A DNA stretch of 64,000 bases from Xanthomonas phaseoli pv. phaseoli (GTDB lineage: Bacteria; Pseudomonadota; Gammaproteobacteria; Xanthomonadales; Xanthomonadaceae): NCBI GenBank assembly GCA_022749655.1, contig CP094243.1:558001-622000 (forward strand), read 5' to 3'. Position numbers and translations under genes: made by a program. Positions 9,921-18,738 of the stretch are shown here, one piece after another; the stretch's first letter is position 1; each line of letters opens with the position of its first letter. The notes below the pieces were generated by a model that was not told where the DNA came from, did no database searches, and worked only from the letters and a program-made list of their open reading frames with translations.

Positions 9921-11857
9921 ATGCCTGATTTGTCCGCTTTGAATGGCGCTTCCAGTTCTAGTGCACGCCCGTATACGGAGGCAGACTACGAGAACGCAAC
10001 CCGACTCCATCGCTCGCAGAGTCTTTCCGAGGGCGGATTTGGCCTGTCCTCAGGACTGAGAGACGTGCGCAACGCCCGTGGCGCCGGCCTAGAGTACACC
10101 CCTCCAGCCGCGCCGTGTTCGTCGGCCGCCGGCATGGCTAATGGCACATTCTCGGCGTCCTCCGTGTCAGCCGCGAGGACGGTCACCGCACCGAATGCAT
10201 CGACCGAAGAAATCGAGATGTCGATGAAGGCGTTCGCGCGCGAACTGATCCTCGCTCACGGGGCGCGCGCGTTGAACGCAAGCCGTCAGTTGACGTTGCT
10301 GCTGGAGGGTACGGAGCCGAACAGTGCGACGCAGAAGTATTTGCGTAAGTTCATGTACGCGCTGCACATGTTGAATGTCACGTCGATGTACGACTCGCAA
10401 GACGCGGCGCACATGTCGAAGCGAAATACGATGGTCAACGCCTTCATCGATGCAATCGACGCGGCGTCGAAGTATCATGTCAAGCAGCCGGGAAAGTCGG
10501 ACGAAGTGTTCGCTGGGAAGCTCGATCACAATTCAAGCACGGGAAAACCCAGTTACAAGGGCTGGTCCCGGGCATGGACCGCGTTGAACGAAGCGCTTTC
10601 GCAACGCAGCACAGGGGCCTCGGATATGCGGCACCTGGAGGCGTATTACGCGCAGCATGTCATGCCGCGCACCCAGCTCAGAGCGCAATTCGTGTACGGC
10701 GAAACAACCGATAAGGCGGAGGAGCGGCTCCATTCGGGCTCGAAGCAGGCGGTGTGGGACGCGTCGCGACAGTTGCTGTGCTGCAATGCCGTCAATGCGG
10801 AGGAAAGGGGCTGAACCTGGCGGCCGCCAGCGAATTGCTGCACATGATGCCGGAGTTTCTGCGGCGCCCCAAGAACAACCAGGATGCGACGAATACAGCC
10901 AGAAACGAGGTAACTGACCATCAGCGCCCGGAAAACCAGATAACTGACAATCAAAGCACTGAGGCCCATCGAGACCCGGCGGGCGAGGTTCCGTCGGATC
11001 GCTGCGGCTCAACCCCGCAGTATGCCGCGCCGCCGGATTTGCGTGACCTCGTGTTGTTGAACCGCAACGGCGCTCAGACCATGAACGGGCACACCTTTAA
11101 CCTGTGCCCGGGATCCGATGCCAACCGGAATGCCGGCGTATCCACCTCCGGCCACCGTCCGGGCGGGGAACCGGAGGCCGCACCGGGTAACGACGCAGCG
11201 GGTGGGTTGGCTGGCGGCAACGCCGACACCGACGACACGCAGCGGGTATCGACCGGACATCGCAGCCGGCGGGGCTCATCGGCCAATGAGGTCGAGACGC
11301 CGGTTGCAGGCCCCGATGAACTCGCGGGGCAGCCTGCCGCGACAACCAGCCCGCTGGTCGAGACGCATAGTGCGCTGCCGGCACCGCTTGATTCGACGCG
11401 CGGCGCTACAGAAGTGAACGGCATGCCTCCGATGTCCTGGTCCGCATCGCCGACATCATCACCGCACGACGCGATGCCGACGCCATCCCGGTCCGCATCG
11501 CCGCACACGCCGCGCTTCCGCTTCGATGTGCCGCAGCATCCGGAGGTGGTCCTGACAGCAGGCCCGGGGCAGCGCAATCCGGTGGACACGGCCGGGGCAA
11601 GACAAAGCTTTTCTCCCACACCGAGCGAAGTGAACGGCACGCCTCCGATGTCCCCGTCCGTATCGTCGACATCATCACCGCACGACGCGGTGCCGACGCC
11701 ATCCCGGTCCGCATCGCCGGACACGCCGCGCTTCCGCTTCGATGTGCCGCAGCAGCCGCAGGTGGTCCTGACAGCGGGGCCGGGGCAGCGCAATCCGGTG
11801 GACACGGCCAGGGCAAGACAAAGCTTTTCTTCTCCCACACCTGACGAAGTTGAATAA
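9921..11857 (+). CDS. candidate T3SS effector with tandem 72-residue repeats, one frame slip
   Basis: I do not recognise a family. The ATG at 9921 has TGAGGTG upstream. The first frame ends at 10814 after EERG. Adding one G to the G4 run at 10807-10810 continues it as EERGLNLAAASELLHMM to 11857, giving about 645 residues. The N-terminal half is Ser/Ala-rich then helical (MKAFARELILAHGARALNAS). The C-terminal half is disordered and Pro/Ser/Thr-rich. It holds two 72-residue repeats containing TPSRSASP and TPRFRFDVPQ. Its place directly after the translocators, its Ser-rich leader and its disordered tail suggest a secreted effector. That is inference. Confidence 0.5.
11411..11842 (+). repeat. 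216-bp in-frame tandem repeat, two copies
   Basis: Copy 1 runs 11411-11626 and copy 2 runs 11627-11842. Both begin GAAGTGAACGGC and stay in frame (72 codons each). The copies differ mainly by point changes, such as MPPMSW/TPPMSP and QHPEVV/QQPQVV, plus one added codon (an extra Ser) near the end of copy 2. The duplicated unit encodes a Pro/Ser-rich segment with RFRFDVPQ. It is the C-terminal end of the candidate effector. High identity means the copies are young or kept alike by recombination, and copy number could vary between strains. Confidence 0.9.
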
Positions 11858-11984
11858 CGCCGCCCCGTGAACCAGCCGTCGTGGCAAAGAGGAATCGGGT
11901 GTTCCCGTTGATTTCGATCGATTGCGCATTCGCCTAGTCTCGAATGCGCATCGCCTGATGATTCGCCTAAGGAGCTGTTCTTTT

Positions 11985-12965
11985 GTGATGTATGTCGATT
12001 TGACGGAGATGCCGCTTTCCGTCTTGCTGTTGCTGTGCGGATTGATGGTGCTTTCGCTGTATTTTGCGTTGTGCTTCGTTCTGCCATCGTTGTTGTTGCT
12101 TGTGCGGATCCGGCGCGCCAACGGCCGTGTCCGGCAAATGGCTGCGTTGGGCGGTGGCCCGGTTGCGGATGCTGAGTTCGATGCGATTTTCGACGCAGAC
12201 CGCCATCTTGCGCGCTCTTGGCAGAACTACCGGAAAACGCTGGCGTCGGCCGGCGGCGCGGCGGGCAACCGCGCGACGATACCCGCTGCCGTCTGTTTCG
12301 ACCGGCAGGAAAACGTCGAGGTCCCGTTGAAGCTGGAGTTCTTTCGCCATTGCCCGGGATTGATGACCGGCATCGGGATTGTCGGGACGTTCTCCGGTTT
12401 GCTGCTCGGTCTGCATCACTTCGCGGATGCCATCGTGCCGAAGGCCGCCGCGTTGGTTACCCCGCTGCAGCAGACTGGAGCGATCGGACACGTCGCCGTT
12501 AGCGGGGCGAGTGCAGCGGTTCCCGACGGGGCGTTTGTCTCTTTCATTTCCGGGGCTGCGGCGCCACTGCCGATGGTGACGGGCCTGAAGACCCTCGATC
12601 AAGGCGAAGGCGGCATGGCGGGCGCAACCATCGTCCACGCGCCGGCGGCGGTGAAGATGGTGATGGATCCGAACGTGCTGACAGGCGCGTTGGGCCGCCT
12701 GCTGCACAGCGTGTCGGACGCATTCGTCGTTTCCGCCATTGCGGTGCTGTGCGCGCTCTTGACCACGTTCATCGAGAAGTTGTTGATGGCGCAATGCTTC
12801 CATCAGCTTCAGGAACTGTCGTCGACGATTGACGGGGTGTTTGCGTTCAACCCCGGCGAGGACCCGATGACGCATTTGACGCGGACGTCGGAGGCGACGG
12901 AACGGCAAATCAAGCGGATTGCGCTTGCGTTAAACGACATTACGATTTCGCGAGATCGAGTTTAG
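11985..12965 (+). CDS. MotA/TolQ/ExbB-type membrane channel protein, ZorA-like
   Basis: The product has about 326 residues. The first helix is LSVLLLLCGLMVLSLYFALC. A cytoplasmic stretch follows, then a pair of helices containing GLMTGIGIVGTFSGLLLGL, and a last helix AFVVSAIAVLCALLTTFIEK. The GIxGTFxGL motif and the paired helices resemble MotA/TolQ/ExbB stators and the N-terminal channel of ZorA from the Zorya defence system. The long helical tail of true ZorA is short here. AAGGAG at 11969-11974 suits GTG 11985 or ATG 11988. The stop TAG overlaps the GTG start of the MotB/OmpA-like partner (TAGTG), so the two are translationally coupled. Function in this locus is unknown. Confidence 0.65.
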   Translation: MMYVDLTEMPLSVLLLLCGLMVLSLYFALCFVLPSLLLLVRIRRANGRVRQMAALGGGPVADAEFDAIFDADRHLARSWQNYRKTLASAGGAAGNRATIPAAVCFDRQENVEVPLKLEFFRHCPGLMTGIGIVGTFSGLLLGLHHFADAIVPKAAALVTPLQQTGAIGHVAVSGASAAVPDGAFVSFISGAAAPLPMVTGLKTLDQGEGGMAGATIVHAPAAVKMVMDPNVLTGALGRLLHSVSDAFVVSAIAVLCALLTTFIEKLLMAQCFHQLQELSSTIDGVFAFNPGEDPMTHLTRTSEATERQIKRIALALNDITISRDRV

Positions 12966-13813
12966 TGAACCTGTATCAGTACCAACCTCTTCCCCGGCGT
13001 GACGTTGGGCGTGGCCCGGAAGAAAGCCCGTTCTGGGTTTCGCTCTCTGACATGATGACAGGCATGACCTCGCTTTTTCTGGTGCTGGCCTGCAGCATGC
13101 TGCTGATCTGGATCATCCAATCGGAACCGTCGGGCGGAACGTCGCCGCGCGACGAGAAAGTCGTCGGCGCCGACGCAGCTGCGACGATGCAGCGCGACGA
13201 GCGTTCCGTAGACGCGGCTGCGAACACTTCGCATAACGTGGCCCGTCTTGCTGCCTACGAGTCGGATATTTCCGCCGCATTGAAGAAGATATTGGCGTTG
13301 TCGCAGCAACACGGCTTTTCGGTCGACGTTGCCACTAATACGATCGATCTCGGCCAGTCAGCGCTTTTTCCGCTCGGAAGCGACCGCCTGAGCGCGAAGC
13401 AGGAAGCGTTGCTGCGAAGCTATGTCACCGATCTGATCGCGCTGATTCAGAACGATCCGGCAATGGTGCCGTTGAAGAACATCACCGTGGTCGGCTATAC
13501 CGATCCGGCCGGATCGTATCTGTTCAATCTCGATCTGAGCGCGCGCCGCAGCGAACGCCTGATGTGCGTGTTGCTTGCGTCGCCGGAAAAGCAGGGCGGC
13601 GCAACAGGCGACGCGACGATGACCGAGGGTTCGCTGCAAACCATTCGGCAACTGTTCAAGGTTGGCGGGTATTCCGCTGGCGCACAGAAGGAAAGTGCCG
13701 CAGCAAGCAGACGATTAGCGTTGAAAATGGATTTTTACAAGCTCGACGAGCCCCGGCGGCAAGCCATTGCGCTTGCGATGCCGGTCGGATCGTGCGCGCT
13801 CGGGTCTAGCTAG
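12965..13813 (+). CDS. MotB-like protein with OmpA peptidoglycan-binding domain, ZorB-like
   Basis: This is an intact 282-residue protein starting at GTG 12965. Residues 23-50 form a single membrane helix led by FWVSLSDMMTGMTSLF. Asp29 sits where MotB and ZorB carry the ion-binding aspartate. Residues about 130-200 are an OmpA-like domain (LFPLGSDRLSAKQ, VVGYTDPAGS, NLDLSARRSERL), which binds peptidoglycan in this family. With the preceding channel protein it makes a stator-type pair anchored to the cell wall. Such pairs drive flagella, Tol-Pal, Ton systems or Zorya. No flagellar or Tol genes are nearby. The HAD-family gene follows after 90 bases. Confidence 0.72.
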   Translation: MNLYQYQPLPRRDVGRGPEESPFWVSLSDMMTGMTSLFLVLACSMLLIWIIQSEPSGGTSPRDEKVVGADAAATMQRDERSVDAAANTSHNVARLAAYESDISAALKKILALSQQHGFSVDVATNTIDLGQSALFPLGSDRLSAKQEALLRSYVTDLIALIQNDPAMVPLKNITVVGYTDPAGSYLFNLDLSARRSERLMCVLLASPEKQGGATGDATMTEGSLQTIRQLFKVGGYSAGAQKESAAASRRLALKMDFYKLDEPRRQAIALAMPVGSCALGSS

Positions 13814-13894
13814 CGGCGTATGTGAGACGAACTATATAGCGTGAATTAAAGTAACGGCCAGCGCGCCGTTCCACGACCAAACAGGATTGATAGC

Positions 13895-16486
13895 TTGGAA
13901 ACGATGAAAGGCATTGCACCGCACGCCCTGCTGGAGGTCTGGCGTCATGCAGCCGAGGGCAAGACCGTCGCTTCATTCGACTGCTTCGATACGCTGCTAT
14001 GGCGGGGCGTGGGCGCGCCGAACCAGGTGTTTTGCGAGTTGGCCGGCAAGCCGCCGTTTTCGACGCAGGGCTACACCGCCTACCATCGTGTGGCGGCCGA
14101 ATCGTTGGCGCGCCGTGTCCGGTTTGAACAGCGCGAGGTTCCAGAAGTCACGCTGCGGGAGGTGTATCAGCAGCTATTCCCAGAACCTGACGGCGCCGCA
14201 CAGATAGCGGCGTGTATGTCGTACGAACAGGATGCGGAGTCGTCGATCTGTTTCGTCGCGCCGGCGGTGCTTGCCTGCATGCGCGAGGCCCGGCGTCTCG
14301 GGATGTCCGTTATCGTCGTCAGCGACACATGTTTCAGCGCCGGCCAGTTGCGTGCGCTCATCGCGTCGGTGTCGCCCGAAGTCGACGAGCTGGTCGATCA
14401 GATCTTCTGCTCGTCCGACTACCGGATCGGAAAGGCCCGTCAGCTCTGGCACTGCGTGCTCGGCGAGTTGTGCGCGACGCCGGACACGATCATGCATCTG
14501 GGCGACAATCCCATTGCCGACGTGCAGGCGCCGTCGAAGCTGGGTATCGCGTGCCTGCGTCTCGATCGGTATGCCGGCGCGGCCGAGGCTGTGCTGCGCC
14601 GGCGCGAGTTCGCGACCCGGCTGATGTTCAGCGGCGTTGGAGAGACCCGATCCGTGTGGACTCTTTACGACGGCCTCGAATGTCAAACGCAGTCCGGGCG
14701 CACAAGCTGGCACGGTGAACTAGGTTGGCATCTGCTCGGACCGGTGGTGTTCGCCTTTGCGAAAACACTGGCCGACGAGTTCGCCGACCGGACACGCGAC
14801 ACTGATCAGCCGACAGTCCGCTTCGCGTTCCTGATGCGCGACGCCCACCTGTTGCGCAACGCCGCTGATATCGTCGCGCCCAATGAGCCGCATCCGTCAT
14901 TGCACATCAGCCGGAAAACCGCGTTCTCCGCGTCCTTCGACAATGACCATGCAATCCAGAATTTCGTCAAGCTGAGTACGCTCGAATATCGGCTGAGTCC
15001 TGCGCAATGTGGAGCCTGTCTGCTGCTGAACGACGAAGAGCGCGCGCGTTTTACAGAAGCCTTCATTGCGAAAGAAGACACGCCGCGCGCGATTAACGAT
15101 TTTTTCCGCGCAGATGCTGGACGCCATCAAGACGCGTTCGAAAGCGTTCCGCGGCCGGCTGATCACGCACATCGTCGCGCAGACTGGGCTCAAGCGTGGC
15201 GACACGCTATGCCTCGTCGATACGGGCTACAACGGCACGATTCAATACCTGCTGTGCGATGTATTGCGTAAGGAAATGGATGTCACCGTCATCGGACGGT
15301 ATCTGATCTACCGGCAGAACCTCCGGCTGCGCGGACAGGCGTCGGGCCTGATCGACGCATCGTGGCTCGACCAGGGTCTGATTCATGCGCTCACGCAGTC
15401 GGGCCTCGCGTTTCTAGAAGCGATGTGCGCCGGCGGCGGCGGCTCCGTCGTCGACTATGAGCCGACCGGGCATCCGGTCTGCAATGCGGAGATCGTGCGC
15501 CGGCCGCTATGGATGGGCGCATGCCAACGCATGGCGCTGATGTTCGTCGATCAGGTTTGCGCGGTGCCCGCGTCCGCGTTGCCGAAGTTGACGCGCAGCC
15601 GTTTGCGGGAGTCTGCATTGACGAACCTCGGCGCCATGTTGTTTTTTCCGAGCGAGCGCGAACTGTCCGAGATCAGCCAGATGCAGTGGGACGTGAATCT
15701 CGGCGGCGATATTTGCCACGACGTGTGCGATCCAAAAAAGGCGTGAGCGGATTGCGTCGGCGGGGATTGCTTTATCTGACCGGCGGTGGCGAGTTCCGAA
15801 GCAATGGGCCGTTCGAACTGCGGCATGCTGGCGCAGACCAACTGACGCTTTACATGGCGTGCGTGCGCAATGGTCTGCCGATGACCGAACCTGCGTTGTC
15901 CTATCGGCGCATTGCGTTGCCGCTGACATTCGCATTTGAAGAAAACGTCGTGCGCCGATGCGTGCCCGCACACGCGACATACGACGGATACTACACCGCC
16001 GTTTTTCCGCTGGGCCAATGCACGGTGCGCGTCGAAATCGGCGCTCTCACGCAGTGGTTGCAGATCGAATCGGTGACGAGCTTCCCGGCCGAGGCGTACG
16101 GGCGTATGTCTGAGACCAGTGGGCCGCAACTGCGCTTCGAGACAACGGATTATGTATTAGATGGCGTGACGCGCCACGGCGGCGGACTGCTGGAGTGCGG
16201 GCGTACCGCGGCGATGACGTTTGCGCCGATTCCGGAAGGAACGTCGGATTACATCCGGGTGGCATTCCGTCCGGTAACGCTTCACGACGGCGCCCAGCCG
16301 CAGTGCGACGATCCGCTGCTGCCGGCGGCTTTTTCATCGGCGGCAGCTCTATTCGCCGACGGTGCGGGCGACGACTGCGGAGGCAAAGACGAGTCGGCTG
16401 CGATATCCAGATATGCAGCGGTTGTCGATGGAAAACTTGCTGCGGCCGCATCGGTTTTGAACGCCGCGCTCTATACCGCGTTATGA
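13895..16486 (+). CDS. large HAD-superfamily protein (COG5610-like) with extra C-terminal domain, two frame slips
   Basis: Three frames join into one protein of about 864 residues: the T6 run at 15100-15105 has one T too many and the A6 run at 15734-15739 one A too few. Motif I is FDCFDTLLWR (DxD near residues 26-29 from ATG 13904), motif II VVSDTC, and motif III/IV LGDNPIADV. The next part, FLMRDAHLLRNAAD, LHISRKTAFSA and LVDTGYNGTIQYLL, matches the second half of COG5610-type HAD hydrolases often seen near glycan genes. The last 230 residues look beta-rich and are unassigned. TTG 13895 or ATG 13904 could start it. It follows the MotA/MotB-like pair in the same direction. The substrate is unknown. 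Confidence 0.62.
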
Positions 16487-16519
16487 TGAACAGCGCCAAT
16501 CACGTCATGAGGAGCTGCG

Positions 16520-17294
16520 ATGGACGATGCAATAATGACCCGCATATATGGCTATCACGGCAATCGCACCACAGATATCTACAACTCGGCCCGGTTTCCG
16601 GAGCGGCGTTACGCGGTCATTGGCGTCTACGGATACAACCGGAGGCTGGAGGGCGGGCTGGCGCGGGTCGACAACACTCATCCGTGTTCCTATGGCCCGT
16701 CCGCTGACTACTGGGTGGATGAACGCGATAGAGATTCGGATGAGCAGGAGTTAGACGACGATTATCGCGACACCAGTTTTTTTGCCGGAGCGACCACGAG
16801 CGCAGCGACGAGGGAATGCTGGCCCGCTTCGGGCGTCGAGCGGCAGGTGCGGCCTACGGAGGGTACGAGCGCGAGCCATCCATCCGCTGCCGGCGCGGTG
16901 AGGCCCGGTCTCCCTCCGGTCGTCTGTGCCGTCGGGTCTCCCATCGGGTGCCGTGTCCGGCCCGATCGCGGGTCATACGCCAGCACCACCGTTGCCCTCC
17001 CGGCATATCAACAACATACACGTGGTCGTCAACCGGTCTACGAATAGGGTTGTCCGGCCTGCAATTACAGTTGTGACGGTATCGAGCCCGGTTGGGTTGC
17101 GGTTCGAAGTGTCGGAGATGGTAAGCGACGCAGTCCCGACCGACCGCAGGCGTGGCGTGAATGGCAAGGGCGAAAAGGACGACACAAACCGAAGGAAACA
17201 ACGGAATGCACCTGGCCTCGCTGCGAGAATCGAGGCGGATATCCGCCAGCATGTCCATGCGGAGTTGCGCCGGCACCTTGAACGTTGGACTTGA
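16520..17294 (+). CDS. hypothetical protein, candidate secreted effector, one frame slip
   Basis: The ATG at 16520 has AGGAG nine bases upstream. The first frame (MDDAIMTRIYGYHGNRTTDI) runs to 17047. A second frame looks natural from about 16926 (PSGLPSGAVSGPIAGHTPA, then INNIHVVVNRSTNRVVRPAI) and ends at 17294. If they are one gene the product is about 258 residues: Tyr/Arg-rich start, acidic patch, Pro/Ser linker and a short charged C-terminus. I recognise no family. Its place between the HAD-family gene and the F-box-like gene and its low-complexity make-up suggest an exported protein. The exact joining point is unclear. Confidence 0.35.
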
Positions 17295-17372
17295 GCCGGC
17301 GCCGGTACGACGACGGACACGTCGCCTGCGTCCGCAGTCACTGATAAGGGTTCCAACCACGATGAGGACGCG

Positions 17373-18645
17373 ATGGAGACCGCTACGCCAGGTCCAGGTC
17401 GGGCACAGTACGTTCTCGCCTATCAGAAAGAACAAGGAGGCATGACATATATAACGCACCTATCTCGCAGACGGGTCGCTGGCCGCCGCTCGTTCATGCC
17501 GTCGAAGCCGCGCCGACTCACGGCCCCTCGTCCGATGGCTGCGCGGATGCCAGCGCATCCGCGCAGCCAGCCGATGAAGACCACGCCGTTGATAATTCCG
17601 ACGCGACGCCATCATGCAGCTTGGGCATGCTGCACGATTACGCGCTAGGCACCATATTCGACCATTGTGATCTGCGCGAACTGGCACGAATGTCGCAGGT
17701 GGATCGCCGCAGCAGGAACCTTGCCGCACTGACGTTCCAAAAAGGTGGACGGCGGAAAAACGCCGACAACAAGTGATCGATGCGACGCTTTCCGATCAGC
17801 CTGACGCACTTCATTTCGCTCACCGAATGAGCATGACTATAGATGATGTGAGGGTGCGCGGCGAAACGCTTCTATCCAGATCCCTTGCGTTTCCGCTTCA
17901 TCAGCATTCGTATCGCGCCCTGCTGGCGATGACGAACAATCTGCACGACAAGATCGTTACGCTGCAGATGCTGAACTGGGAGCAGCGCGGCTTTGTGTTC
18001 GGCGCCATCTACAACCATTGCCAGGAAGCGATCAAAGCCATCCTCGCATGCACGCGCTTTCAGGGAACCGCACATCCCGAATTGCGAAGGCGCTACTTCG
18101 TGGATGCGATCCATTATGGCGACGTCGCGACCCTCCGCGTACTTGTCGACTCCGGGCGTTTCGATGTCAACGCAACCTATCGGGGACAGTCGCTATTATG
18201 GCATGAGATGGCGACGCCCGATCAGAGTCTGGACAAACTGCACTATCTCCTCGGGCTCGACGGGATCGATGTGCATGCCAGAGGACTACCGGCAGCACCA
18301 TGTCATGCAGACCTCGCAAAGTACCGGTTGTATCTTTCGGACCCGCGGGTGGATGTCAACAAGCCGTGCAGGCCCCCGAATTACGATATGGAAGTCAGCG
18401 CGCTCACCTATGCGGCCAATATCGCCATGATTTATGACGACACGCGGATTTTCGATGTGCTTATTGCTGACCCGAGACTCAACATCCTGCAACGGTATCG
18501 TCATTCGTCGGGTTCGTTATTCAATTCGATCGAAACGTTACGACACGCCCATCGTGGTGATGATCTGGGAGACAAACAGAGAATATTCAGGTATCTGGAA
18601 AGCAGGATGCTCTCGCATCCCAGTTTCCGGACGTCGTCAGCATAG
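17373..18645 (+). CDS. candidate T3SS effector: F-box-like motif plus ankyrin-like repeats, two frame slips
   Basis: Restoring one G at 17439-17440 and one A in the A5 run at 17739-17743 gives a protein of about 424 residues. After a disordered, acidic Pro/Ala/Ser leader comes an F-box-like helix set (17627-17740): LHDYALGTIFDHCDLRELAR then MSQVDRRSRNLA. The last 290 residues hold ankyrin-like units (RRYFVDAIHYGDVATLRVLV with DSGRFDVNA, LHYLLGLDGIDVHA, RLYLSDPRVDVNK, FDVLIADPRLNIL). F-box proteins join host SCF ubiquitin ligases in eukaryotes. Bacterial T3SS effectors such as the Ralstonia GALA proteins mimic them. The F-box call rests on spacing of hydrophobic residues by eye. The start at ATG 17373 is tentative. 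Confidence 0.6.
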
Positions 18646-18692
18646 CCTGAGGGTGAGTCGCGAATGCACGTTTTTTGAGCGCCAAGGTCGGA

Positions 18693-18728
18693 AGTAGCAG
18701 CTATAAATAGAGTAGCAGCTATAAATAG
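18693..18728 (+). repeat. 18-bp tandem duplication upstream of the sipD-like gene
   Basis: AGTAGCAGCTATAAATAG occurs twice in a row (18693-18710 and 18711-18728) and ends 10 bases before the ATG at 18739. Each unit contains TATAAAT, which could serve as a -10 element. The duplication would alter promoter or leader spacing. No function is shown. Confidence 0.85.
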
Positions 18729-18738
18729 GGTGGTATTA

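Noticed and set aside
11985..13813. Calling the MotA/MotB-like pair a complete Zorya system
   Set aside because: No ZorC, ZorD, ZorE, ZorF or ZorG-like gene is adjacent, and the channel protein lacks the long helical tail of ZorA.
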